From Njordibacter sp905182035 (lineage in GTDB: Bacteria; Pseudomonadota; Gammaproteobacteria; Pseudomonadales; Balneatricaceae): DNA of 64,000 nucleotides. Shown in pieces: positions 9,483 through 17,401 of this stretch. How positions within the stretch are numbered: the stretch's first letter is position 1; each line of letters opens with the position of its first letter. The translations under genes and the position numbers were made by a program. The notes beneath the pieces were generated by a model, which did not search any database, was not told the DNA's origin, and saw only the letters and a program-made list of their open reading frames with translations. The stretch is from NCBI RefSeq assembly GCF_047730075.1, contig NZ_CP159831.1, positions 124,001-188,000 of the forward strand, given 5' to 3'.

Positions 9483-9486
9483 AATC

Positions 9487-10437
9487 ATGCATGTAATTGA
9501 TGGGGCAACAACTGCACGGTTATTACCATACCCAGAACTCATTGATGCGTTGGATGATGCCTTTGCCAAAGGTGAAGAGGCAGCTACTGCGCCACCAAGA
9601 CTGCATTATTCCGTGCCCGAACTTGTGAGCCATAGCCAGCCTGCACAAGCAGACCGTACCTTGCTCATTATGCCTTCCTGGGCACAAGATGCAGGGGTTG
9701 TAGTGAAGTTGGTTAACGTAGTACCCAGCAATTCGGCCCGCAGTCTTGCTGCTATACAAGCTCAAGTGCTTGTGGCCGATGCCGAAACAGGCGCTTGGTC
9801 TACTTTAATAGACGGAGCAACACTTACAGCACGAAGAACTGCCGCTACATCCGCACTTGCTGCCCGTTACTTAGCCCCCAAAAATGCACAAACACTGCTC
9901 ATTGTTGGCACAGGGCGATTATCCCTAGAATTGGTCCACGCCCATATGTGTGTGCGACCCTCAATCAATAGGGTATTAATTTGGGGCCGCGATCAAGCCA
10001 AAGCAACAGCGGTGGCTAGCGAAATTAAATGCGCTCAAGCCATTAGTGATTTGGAGCAGGCCTGTGGCGAAGCTGATGTTATAAGCTGCTGTACTTTGTC
10101 TAGCCAAGCCTTAGTGAAAGGCGCGTGGGTGCAAGCGGGTACACACATTGATCTGGTGGGTGCATATCGCCCAGATTTGCGCGAAACCGATGGTGAGCTG
10201 GTAGCCAAAAGCAAGGTGTTTGTCGATACCTATGCCGGTGCTCACGGTGAAGCTGGAGACTTGTTACAGGCTGCAAGGGAAGGGTTTTTTAATATGGCAG
10301 ATATTCAGGCAGATCTACACCAACTAAGTGGCATGAGCTACCAGAGGCTCAGCCAAAGTATCACTTTGTTTAAGTCTGTAGGCGCCTCCATTGAAGATTT
10401 TGTTGCGGCACGTATGGTGGCTGAGGCCTCAAAATAG
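9487..10437 (+). CDS. Ornithine cyclodeaminase / mu-crystallin family protein
   Basis: The product has 316 residues from the ATG at 9487. GGAAGGA at 9473-9479 supports this start over an upstream in-frame ATG at 9466 that overlaps purK. An N-terminal substrate domain (LIDALDDAFAKGEEAATAPPR) precedes a Rossmann domain with LLIVGTGRLSLELVHAH; the first glycine motif is GTGxxS rather than GTGxQA. Conserved TARRTAATSALAARYLAP is typical of the family, which includes ornithine cyclodeaminase, delta-1-pyrroline/piperideine-2-carboxylate reductase and mu-crystallin. Which reaction it performs is unresolved. It is co-directional with purEK. Confidence 0.85.
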   Translation: MHVIDGATTARLLPYPELIDALDDAFAKGEEAATAPPRLHYSVPELVSHSQPAQADRTLLIMPSWAQDAGVVVKLVNVVPSNSARSLAAIQAQVLVADAETGAWSTLIDGATLTARRTAATSALAARYLAPKNAQTLLIVGTGRLSLELVHAHMCVRPSINRVLIWGRDQAKATAVASEIKCAQAISDLEQACGEADVISCCTLSSQALVKGAWVQAGTHIDLVGAYRPDLRETDGELVAKSKVFVDTYAGAHGEAGDLLQAAREGFFNMADIQADLHQLSGMSYQRLSQSITLFKSVGASIEDFVAARMVAEASK

Positions 10438-10448
10438 AGATTCTGGTG

Positions 10449-10919
10449 ATGAATAAACACATCTACAAAACAGACAAGTACGGCATTCGAAACTATAGCC
10501 TATTAGCATTAGGGGCCGCTGGTGTATGCTTCCTTTACAGCGTTATTGCCCTATTGGCCTTGGCATTACAGCATTTTGAAGGAGGAGCGCTAAATAGCAA
10601 TATAAACTCCTACGTTGATGCCTTTTGGACCTTACAAATGAGCGCCAGTACCATTGGTTTTGGAGACCATTTCCCCGTCACTATTGGTGGGCGTATGGTG
10701 GTGGCATTGATGTTCTATGTCGGGGTGGGATTAGTGGGTTTTATTGGCGCCCTCATTGCCGAGCGTATTCTTGGTTTTGCAGACACAAATATAAAAAATA
10801 GAGAATTGCGTCAGCAAAATAGTGATATTTTGATGCACAATAAAGAGCTGGAAAAGAAAATCGACCTGCTTATAGAGCGTGTTGAGCAGGTGGTGGATCA
10901 GCGCCATGAGCATGATTAA
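10449..10919 (+). CDS. Two-transmembrane potassium-channel-like protein
   Basis: The product has ~156 residues; a GTG at 10446 is an alternative start one codon upstream. One membrane helix (about residues 17-38), a pore loop with selectivity filter STIGFGDHFP, and a second helix (~80-103) give the Ion_trans_2 layout. The usual filter is TVGYGD, so TIGFGD is a conservative variant. The C-terminal ~45 residues are charged and heptad-like (ELRQQNSDILMHNKELEKKIDLL), a likely coiled coil for tetramer assembly, with no RCK ligand domain. Its last codons overlap the start of the DUF3445-like gene. Confidence 0.8.
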   Translation: MNKHIYKTDKYGIRNYSLLALGAAGVCFLYSVIALLALALQHFEGGALNSNINSYVDAFWTLQMSASTIGFGDHFPVTIGGRMVVALMFYVGVGLVGFIGALIAERILGFADTNIKNRELRQQNSDILMHNKELEKKIDLLIERVEQVVDQRHEHD

Positions 10920-11796
10920 TATTGCCATTGAGGTGCCCAAATACCTGCCACACATGCAGCACAAAGATCCTATTTCTATGGGTCTGGAGCCTATAGATAG
11001 ACGTAATTGGATTGAGCCAGATGAACACTACCCAAGATACTTGGAACATAAGCTGTTATTAAAGGAATTACAGCAGCAGCATATATTCGACGCCTTGCCG
11101 AGTGCCTATGTGGCCCAACAGGAGCTGGCTTTTGAGCTAAAGAGACACCTGCTAGATCAACATAGTCATTTATACTGTCCTGTTGCAGATGGGTTGAGCT
11201 ATTTGCCTAATGGCATTGAGTTGGCTGCAGCCAACACCCATCCTTTGTGGCAGGCATCATTATGGGTAGCGGATGATTTACTCATTATGCAGAAATTAGA
11301 TGGCCACTATTGCCTTACGGCAGCAAGTTTGTGCAGCCCGAGCAGCTGGCATTTGGCAGAAAAAATAGGCCAGCCTATGGCAAGGATTCATGACCCCGTG
11401 CCTACCATTCATCAAAAGTTGACGCCAAAAATAGATCGTTTTTTTGATTACCTCACAGTAGAAAAGCCGATTCAGAGATTTAATTGGTCACTGCAGGCGA
11501 ATACACAATTGGCACAACTGCCTGAAGATAAGGTGATTCATGCAGCCAATACGCCCTTATATTACCGCTGCGAACGGCAAACTCTCACACGGTTACCTCA
11601 AACCAACGCCATAGCTTTTACCATAAGGGTTTATATCTATCCGATGATGAACCTAACTCAGGTGCCCCATGCACTAACGCAACTAAAAACGGTAATAAGT
11701 TCGATGCCCAAAGCCGTGGCGACTTATAAAGAAATCATCTATTTTGCCCCTGCATTACAGAAGTATTTTAGTGATTTGAGCTCATTAAAAGGTTAA
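10906..11796 (+). CDS. DUF3445 / haem-dependent oxidative N-demethylase-like protein
   Basis: The product has 296 residues if it starts at ATG 10906 (10912 is also possible). The conserved order W-x5-VADDLLIMQ, LTAASLCSPSSWHLAEKIGQPMARIHDPVP, then RFNWSL is that of DUF3445 proteins. Characterised members are haem enzymes that oxidatively remove methyl groups from amines, and one is a dimethylamine monooxygenase subunit. Partner subunits (ferredoxin reductase-like) are not nearby, so the reaction is inferred. It overlaps the channel gene by 14 bases and its 3' end overlaps the convergent LysE gene. Confidence 0.72.
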   Translation: MSMINIAIEVPKYLPHMQHKDPISMGLEPIDRRNWIEPDEHYPRYLEHKLLLKELQQQHIFDALPSAYVAQQELAFELKRHLLDQHSHLYCPVADGLSYLPNGIELAAANTHPLWQASLWVADDLLIMQKLDGHYCLTAASLCSPSSWHLAEKIGQPMARIHDPVPTIHQKLTPKIDRFFDYLTVEKPIQRFNWSLQANTQLAQLPEDKVIHAANTPLYYRCERQTLTRLPQTNAIAFTIRVYIYPMMNLTQVPHALTQLKTVISSMPKAVATYKEIIYFAPALQKYFSDLSSLKG

Positions 11797-12403
11797 TACC
11801 AAAATAACTAAATAGGCCTCCTGCCAGCAGGTTGCTCCAGCGTTTCAGGTGTGCCTGGTGTTTTAACTTGGCGCTAATGTTGGCGCTAAACCAAGCCACT
11901 ATTAAGCACCAAATAAGGCCGTTAAAGCTAAATAAAAACCCTAAAAATAAAAATGATAAGCTTACGTTGCTTGAATCTGCAGCAATAAACTGTGGCACAA
12001 AAGCGATAAAGAATAACGCCACTTTAGGGTTTAAGGCATTGGTTAAAAAACCTTGGTAAAAAATAGTTTTGTTGGATGAGGTGCTAAGCGAAACAAACAC
12101 ACTATTTGCCGGTACGGTTCGTTTAAATAACATAGATAAACCCATATAGAGCAAATACAAACCCCCGAGTACCTTGATCAATAGATAGGCATTTTCGGAA
12201 GCTGCCAATAGTGCCGAAATACCAAAAGCAGCAGCAAATATGTGGCCTAGGGTACCTGCACCAATCCCCAGAGCTGCCACGGAACCCGCTCCAAAACCCT
12301 GGCTGGCACTGTGGCTGGCAACAAATACAAAATCCTGACCAGGAACTAGATTGAGGGCAATGCCTGCGCTGATGAATAACCAAAGGTCCTCGGTTCCAAG
12401 CAT
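11768..12403 (-). CDS. LysE/RhtB-family amino-acid exporter
   Basis: The product has 211 residues and six hydrophobic segments. The N-terminal signature is GIALNLVPGQDFVFV (family NxxPGPD, here PGQD), followed by GFGAGSVAALGIGAGTLGHI. Family members export amino acids such as lysine, homoserine or threonine; the substrate here is unknown. Its 3' end overlaps the convergent DUF3445-like gene by 29 bases. Confidence 0.88.
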   Translation of the reverse strand: MLGTEDLWLFISAGIALNLVPGQDFVFVASHSASQGFGAGSVAALGIGAGTLGHIFAAAFGISALLAASENAYLLIKVLGGLYLLYMGLSMLFKRTVPANSVFVSLSTSSNKTIFYQGFLTNALNPKVALFFIAFVPQFIAADSSNVSLSFLFLGFLFSFNGLIWCLIVAWFSANISAKLKHQAHLKRWSNLLAGGLFSYFGINLLMSSNH

Positions 12404-12545
12404 ATAAGGGTACTTCCATTAAGATAATTGAAACAATAAATCTGTACTATATTTAAACCTTAGTGCAAATATATTACATTCTAATAATCATCAGTACTAG
12501 CCTTGCAATCAAGGCTAACTTTAGTCTATATTACGCCCACTATGA

Positions 12546-12652
12546 CTTGTCGGGGTGCCTAGTTAATTTCAAAATTAACGCGTTGGGCTGAGATCACTTA
12601 TGTGAATCCCGTTGGACCTGATCTGGATAATGCCAGCGTAGGGAACAAGGAA
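12546..12652 (+). promoter_or_regulatory. TPP riboswitch (THI element)
   Basis: Conserved aptamer blocks are directly readable: CGGGGTGCC at the 5' side, then GGGCTGAGATCA (CTGAGA box) and ACCTGATCTGGATAATGCCAGCGTAGGGAA near the 3' side. This is the thiamine-pyrophosphate sensor. It lies ~100 bases before the thiB gene on the same strand, so TPP is expected to repress thiamine uptake. A variable stem (AGTTAATTTCAAAATTAAC) sits between the blocks. Confidence 0.95.
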
Positions 12653-12754
12653 ACGCATCCACGTAAGCCAGCCTTGCGCCGCTCCCTCCTCCTAATAGTG
12701 CCAATGTATCATTGGCCGTCATAGAAATTAACCAGTTAATTTTTAGGAGTACTT

Positions 12755-13774
12755 ATGTCTCATTATACGGCTTATTTTGCCGCCACTTGTCTTAGTTTAT
12801 TGATTGCCACCACGCCATCGTTAGCTAACGATGCACCCAAAAAAGAACTTACGGTGTATACCTACGATTCCTTCGTGTCAGATTGGGGTATGGGACCACT
12901 CATAAAACCCACCTTTGAAGAGCAATGTGGCTGCACATTAAATCTAGTGGGCATGGAAGACGCTGTTGCCATGTTGCAGCGCCTAAAGTTAGAAGGCGCA
13001 TCCACAAAAGCTGACATAGTGCTAGGGCTAGATTTAAACTTAGTCGATGACGCTAAAAAAAGTGGTCTGTTTACTACCCACACAGTGGATACCAGGGCTT
13101 TAGAAATGCCCATTGACTGGCAAGACGATACCTTTGTGCCATTCGATTATGGCTACTTTGCATTTGTTTACAACACCGAACTTATGCCTAACCCGCCTAA
13201 GAGTTTAGATGAGTTAGTGAACGCTGGGCCAGAATTAAAAATTATCATTCAAGACCCACGTTCAAGTACGCCAGGATTAGGTTTATTATTGTGGATGAAG
13301 TCTGTTTATGGTGACAAAACCGATGCAGCTTGGTCCAAATTGTCTGACAATATTTTAACCACCACCAAAGGTTGGAGCGAAGCTTATTTTAGTTTGTTCC
13401 TAGCGGGGGAAGCCCCCATGGTATTAAGCTACAGCACTTCTCCTGCCTACCATATGGCTATTGAAGGTACAGAGCAATACCAAGCGGCTGCGTTTGAAGA
13501 AGGTCATTATCTCCAAGTGGAAGTTGCGGCTAAGCTTAAGGCGTCTAAAAATTCAGAGCTTGCCGACGATTTCCTCAACTTCATGGTGAGTGAGGGCTTT
13601 CAAAAACACCTACCCCTAAGCAACGTGATGTATCCTGTAAACACGCCTACAGACATGCCAGAAGCCTACGGTAAGCTAATTAAACCTGCCCAGGTATTGC
13701 AGCTAGATACTGCTCAAATCAATCAAAACCGCAAACAGTGGGTTAATGATTGGCTTAACATCATGACTCAGTAA
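12755..13774 (+). CDS. thiB: Thiamine ABC transporter substrate-binding protein
   Basis: The product has 339 residues with a signal peptide ending SLA-ND (about residue 24). It matches ThiB/TbpA: LTVYTYDSFVSDWGMGP, LEGASTKADIVLGLDLNLVDDAKKSGLF, VPFDYGYFAFVYN and VLSYSTSPAYH. It binds thiamine or TPP in the periplasm. The TPP riboswitch precedes it. The permease and ATPase (thiP, thiQ) do not follow; decaying SxtJ-like genes do, so the transporter may be completed elsewhere or the operon has been interrupted. Confidence 0.92.
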   Translation: MSHYTAYFAATCLSLLIATTPSLANDAPKKELTVYTYDSFVSDWGMGPLIKPTFEEQCGCTLNLVGMEDAVAMLQRLKLEGASTKADIVLGLDLNLVDDAKKSGLFTTHTVDTRALEMPIDWQDDTFVPFDYGYFAFVYNTELMPNPPKSLDELVNAGPELKIIIQDPRSSTPGLGLLLWMKSVYGDKTDAAWSKLSDNILTTTKGWSEAYFSLFLAGEAPMVLSYSTSPAYHMAIEGTEQYQAAAFEEGHYLQVEVAAKLKASKNSELADDFLNFMVSEGFQKHLPLSNVMYPVNTPTDMPEAYGKLIKPAQVLQLDTAQINQNRKQWVNDWLNIMTQ

Positions 13775-13816
13775 GGTCTTAGCCTCTTAGCGTAGGCCTG
13801 GAGCAGAGCAAAGCAG

Positions 13817-14032
13817 ATGGCTGGCTATTATAGGGGCCAGCACCTTGGTTTGTTGCTAGCCTTGCAGCAATTTATCTTAGGCGTGATATTTTACTGTGTG
13901 TTGATGCCTTTTGGCCTAGTTATCAAGCTCTTTGGTAAAGATTTACTTTCAAGAAAGCTTGATTACACATTATTGAGTTACAGAATTGTTAACAGTGAAG
14001 AAATTGAAACCAGTATGAAGAATCCATTTTAA
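13817..14032 (+). pseudogene. Truncated SxtJ-family membrane protein
   Basis: The frame encodes 71 residues resembling only the C-terminal half of SxtJ-type small membrane proteins: a hydrophobic segment, then VLMPFGLVIKLFGKDLLSRKLD, and the terminal SMKNPF that these proteins share. The N-terminal helices are missing. The stop overlaps the next start as TAATG (14030-14034), the coupling expected in intact carbamoyltransferase-SxtJ-DUF5989 cassettes. The next frame is broken by a stop, so I treat both as remnants. No carbamoyltransferase is present. Confidence 0.6.
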
Positions 14033-14160
14033 TGTTAGATCTAATTAAAAATTTATGGGGCTTCATGAAAGCTCGCAAGAAGTTCTAGTTAGCACCGATT
14101 ATTTTTGTTTTATTGCTACTTGGAGCCTTAATTGTACTGCCTGCGTGCTTTTGGTATGTG
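14032..14160 (+). pseudogene. DUF5989-like gene with in-frame amber codon
   Basis: From ATG 14032 the frame reads MLDLIKNLWGFMKARKKF, then TAG at 14086-14088, then continues LAPIIFVLLLLGALIVL. DUF5989 proteins of ~50 residues have a Trp at exactly this place (RKKFW), so a single TGG-to-TAG change explains the stop. Beyond the LIVL stretch the sequence departs from the family, so the gene is also damaged at its 3' end. It belongs with the truncated SxtJ-like gene immediately before it. Confidence 0.65.
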
Positions 14161-14346
14161 TCGTTAAAATGGATAAGCAAGTCCAATAGTGCAAACTGTG
14201 AAACGTGATTCGAGAGTGTGCTAGCCATGTAGCACGTCGGGTTGGGGTTTGTCGAAATACTGCCTACGCTCGTGCGATAGGCATCACCAAAAGGAGCAGT
14301 AAAATTCAATGGATATCGACTGAGCGACGGCCGTCATGTATTAAAA

Positions 14347-15519
14347 TTAACCACGAGCATGCCGATGGACTACTGATAATAGAGCCACGGCCAGGACCGA
14401 AACCAGGCTAAAAGCGGCGGCAATCAGTAAAGCTAATTGGTAGTCTCCACTTATATCGAAAAGCAAACCTGCAAACCATGGACCAAGCAGTCCGGCGCAT
14501 CCCCATGCTGTAAACACACGGCCATAAATTCTAGCACTGTCCTTAACGCCAAACAGCTTTGCGATGGCGGCTGGATATGCCGCAATGGTGCCGCCGTAGG
14601 CAAAGCCGATAACACTTAAGCTAATCAAGAGCCCGCCTAATCTTCCAAACGCGACCAAACTAATGAGTGCGCAAGTTGTAATCACAGCCAACACGGCCAG
14701 CAAGCCTTCTGGTCTCACTTTATCAACGAGGCGACCACCAATCAGACTGCCAAGCAAATTAAAGGCTGCTATCACCATAGGCGCGAGCCAGGGCGAAATG
14801 CCTGGCTGCAATGCGGCTGCAACCCCAGCAGCATGACCAATGACCATGAGGCCAGCTAACACCCCTCCAAAATACCCGAGCCACAAGAGCTGCTGACTTC
14901 GAAGCGAAGCGGAGGTGGTGATAGAGCGATGCTTATCTGTGCGAAATTTTGCCCCAACGCACTTGAGTATTGCCCCACTCAATATGCCTGAGGCTAGCAA
15001 CACCGTCGTCAGCGCCACCATTACAGCTCGAAAACTAAGGGTTTCTAATATGGCACTGAATAGGGTGGGGGATACAACCGCTCCGAAAGCATACGCTGCT
15101 GTTACAATGCCCATAGCCAAGCCTTCGCGCCCAGGATTGGCCTGAGCCGCAAGTTGCAATCCAAACCCGTAACCAAGTCCATTGGCTGCACCAAAAATCA
15201 CTCCATAGCCGAGCCATACAGCCGAGAGAGAGTCCCCTATCCCAGCAATAAAAGTCCCGATAGCAGCTAACATGCATGCAGCCATAACAATAGCTGCAGG
15301 GGATGATCGGCCATAAATGCGATGGCCAAGTAACACGGCAATAGATAACGAGACTAAAGCAAGAGAATAGGTGAGTGAGACAGCAGAACGTGTGGTGAGA
15401 AACAGTGTTTCTAGAGGCACTAAGAGTATAGAAAATGCATGGATTGAACCGAGCACGGCAGACACAATAGCTGCTGCAAGAAGCACTAATGAGCTTTGGC
15501 TAACCTTAGGGTAAATCAA
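14347..15519 (-). CDS. MFS transporter, oxalate/formate-antiporter-like (OFA) group
   Basis: The product has 390 residues and about twelve hydrophobic segments. Features of the OFA group include the early SIHAFSILLVPLE, VIFGAANGLGYGFGLQLAAQ and GIVTAAYAFGAVVSPTLF. The usual MFS loop-2/3 acidic-basic motif is weak. Members carry monocarboxylates or dicarboxylates; the substrate is not predictable. It is a single gene convergent with the decayed SxtJ/DUF5989 pair. The 190 bases between them contain nothing I can name. Confidence 0.85.
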   Translation of the reverse strand: MIYPKVSQSSLVLLAAAIVSAVLGSIHAFSILLVPLETLFLTTRSAVSLTYSLALVSLSIAVLLGHRIYGRSSPAAIVMAACMLAAIGTFIAGIGDSLSAVWLGYGVIFGAANGLGYGFGLQLAAQANPGREGLAMGIVTAAYAFGAVVSPTLFSAILETLSFRAVMVALTTVLLASGILSGAILKCVGAKFRTDKHRSITTSASLRSQQLLWLGYFGGVLAGLMVIGHAAGVAAALQPGISPWLAPMVIAAFNLLGSLIGGRLVDKVRPEGLLAVLAVITTCALISLVAFGRLGGLLISLSVIGFAYGGTIAAYPAAIAKLFGVKDSARIYGRVFTAWGCAGLLGPWFAGLLFDISGDYQLALLIAAAFSLVSVLAVALLSVVHRHARG

Positions 15520-15746
15520 GCAATGACCTCTTCATTAGCTAAGTTCGCTTTATTATTGGGTCACCCCACAAAGGCCAACACTGCTTAGTTTAATTGGCGC
15601 CGATGAATTTTAGGCTAGCCCTCATAATATTACTGAACTCGATTTAAATCTAGTTCAGTTTCTGTACTTTGGGTGGCATTAGTTTCATGTTTTTGGAGGG
15701 TTACAGTAGCATGGTGCTTGGTAGGCTCTTTATCCACCGTAGAATC

Positions 15747-15775
15747 AAAAAAGCCCACATATGCGTGGGCTTTTA
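15747..15775 (-). terminator. Rho-independent terminator after the small membrane protein gene
   Basis: AAGCCCAC and GTGGGCTT pair around a six-base loop, flanked by A-runs on the left and T-runs on the right, so it can act in either direction. It lies 17 bases beyond the stop of the minus-strand gene at 15792-16013. Confidence 0.85.
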
Positions 15776-15791
15776 TACAGCTAAACGTACT

Positions 15792-16013
15792 CTATTTTCG
15801 GTTGAATAGAGCGTAGATGACTGCGATTGAGGCTAAACCTACCAAACCTTCTCCGCCTAGAGTACCAACAATGCTGAGAACATTCTCAACAACGCCAACA
15901 CCTACAAAAGCCACGTTAGCACCAAAAATCACTTCTAAAACAATGGCTAGTGCAATAAGTGCCATACCCGCTTCAGTTAACTTTTTAATACTACCTACGA
16001 TATTATCAATCAT
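15792..16013 (-). CDS. Small two-helix membrane protein of unknown function
   Basis: The product has 73 residues from the ATG at 16013, chosen because GAGG lies 8 bases upstream; an upstream in-frame ATG at 16025 has no ribosome site. It has an amphipathic start (MIDNIVGSIKKLTEAG) and two hydrophobic segments separated by a Gly-rich stretch, ending in FNRK. I recall similar small unannotated proteins in marine bacteria, but no function. It is monocistronic with a strong terminator. Confidence 0.7.
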   Translation of the reverse strand: MIDNIVGSIKKLTEAGMALIALAIVLEVIFGANVAFVGVGVVENVLSIVGTLGGEGLVGLASIAVIYALFNRK

Positions 16014-16025
16014 ATACTGCCTCAT

Positions 16026-16424
16026 AAGAGTTTGTTATTTTTGTTTAGCCAAGCTAAGGATTAGCGTATTGACTGAGCACATCATAGCAATATATGTGTA
16101 ATTAGCAAACTATTGGTATTCACGTCTAAAAAAGTAGTGCTTTTTAATGAACTTGTTTGTGATGATGGTGTTGTGAATAATCTGTCACTTAGACCTCCTT
16201 TATCGTGCGTGGGAGAGGAACCGTTGGTATGTCTGCGCGGTTAAAGGCCGATTATCCAGGCTAGTGAACAGCCAGTTGTAAAATTAATAAATATGTTGAT
16301 ATTATTATAAAAGAATTAAAGATGCCCTTGACCCAGAGTCAATTCCTGCAGAAGGAACCATAGGCCCCTGCATGCAAATCAAACATAGCTTTAGGCGAGC
16401 AGCCACAAAGCTAAGGCCCAGTAT
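16026..16424. other. Intergenic stretch, nothing recognised
   Basis: About 400 bases separate the small membrane protein gene (leftward) and the DMT transporter (rightward), so it must hold two divergent promoters. I see no conserved RNA, repeat or additional reading frame in it. Confidence 0.6.
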
Positions 16425-17297
16425 ATGAAACCAACTGATGCGTTGATTGCCCTCATGGTACCCCTAGTCTGGGGTATGGGCTTAGTGATAGCCAAACCCG
16501 CGGTTGATCAGTTTCCACCCATTTTACTGATGGCTCTTCGGTTTTCCGTTACGGCTTTATTGTTGGTGTGGTTTGTGCCCGTACCAAGGGGCATGCGTAA
16601 GTCTTTAGCACTGGTTGCGCTGGTGGGCTCTACCTTGCAATATGGCTTGTCTTATAATGGCTTGAAACTACTGGACGCCAGCACAACAGCCTTGATTGTG
16701 CAGATTGAAACGCCTTTTTTATTGCTCATTAGCGCTGTTTGGCTTGGTGATCGTCTTACCGTCCGACAGCTAGCGGGTTTAGCTGTTGCATTTGTGGGCA
16801 TCTATATTCTTACGGGCGCCCCTAACTTATTGGGTAAGTGGGTAGGCATAAGTTTAGCTATAAGTGGGGCTTTTATGTGGGCCTTAGGACAGGCTTTAAT
16901 GCGTCGCTTAACGGAGAGTCAGCCTGACCGTCTTTCGGGTATGGGCACCATTGCTTGGGTTTCGGTATTTGCTGCACCCCAATTATTTGTGGCTTCTCTT
17001 CTCGTTGAAGATCAGCACTGGTATCACATTAGCCATGCAGGAATTGCCGTATGGGGTGCAGTGGCCTATTTAGGGGTAGTTATGACAGCGCTTGGTTATA
17101 CCTGTTGGTATCATGTGCTGGGCCGTTACCCGGCGTCTCAAGCAGGGCCCTATCTGCTTTTGCTACCTGTGTTTTCTATTTTGGGGGGCTGGTTGTTCTT
17201 AGGAGAGCCGGTGAATCAACGTATGTTAATTGGCGGTGTAGTGATTGTGTTTGGCGTGGCTTTGCTAACAGTGCAGCGATCTTCTGCCATCAAATAG
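16425..17297 (+). CDS. EamA/DMT-family transporter
   Basis: The product has 290 residues and ten hydrophobic segments in two EamA repeats: first half from ALMVPLVWGMGLVIAKPAV, second half from GKWVGISLAISGAFMWALGQALM. Conserved ends of each half are ETPFLLLISAVWLGDRL and LPVFSILGGWLFLGEPV. Such proteins export metabolites or amino acids; the substrate is unknown. It is convergent with pntB and shares the terminator at 17343-17388. Confidence 0.85.
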   Translation: MKPTDALIALMVPLVWGMGLVIAKPAVDQFPPILLMALRFSVTALLLVWFVPVPRGMRKSLALVALVGSTLQYGLSYNGLKLLDASTTALIVQIETPFLLLISAVWLGDRLTVRQLAGLAVAFVGIYILTGAPNLLGKWVGISLAISGAFMWALGQALMRRLTESQPDRLSGMGTIAWVSVFAAPQLFVASLLVEDQHWYHISHAGIAVWGAVAYLGVVMTALGYTCWYHVLGRYPASQAGPYLLLLPVFSILGGWLFLGEPVNQRMLIGGVVIVFGVALLTVQRSSAIK

Positions 17298-17342
17298 TTG
17301 TTTTAATAGCAGCTGATGATTACAACTTTTCCATAAGGCACA

Positions 17343-17388
17343 AAAAAGGCCCATAAACCATTCTATCAATGGTCCACAGGCCTTTAAA
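17343..17388. terminator. Bidirectional terminator between the DMT gene and pntB
   Basis: AAAGGCC (17345-17351) pairs with GGCCTTT (17379-17385), with an inner ACCATT/AATGGT stem. Flanking A and T runs suit termination of both convergent genes. Confidence 0.75.
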
Positions 17389-17401
17389 ACCTAATGGCCC
17401 A

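Noticed and set aside
9466..9486. Earlier ATG for the ornithine-cyclodeaminase-like gene
   Set aside because: It lies in the end of purK and lacks a ribosome site. GGAAGGA fits the ATG at 9487.
14205..14411. 68-codon frame after the DUF5989 remnant
   Set aside because: The stretch GVCRNTAYARAIG faintly recalls a helix-turn-helix, but the frame runs into the antisense of the MFS gene and has no ribosome site.
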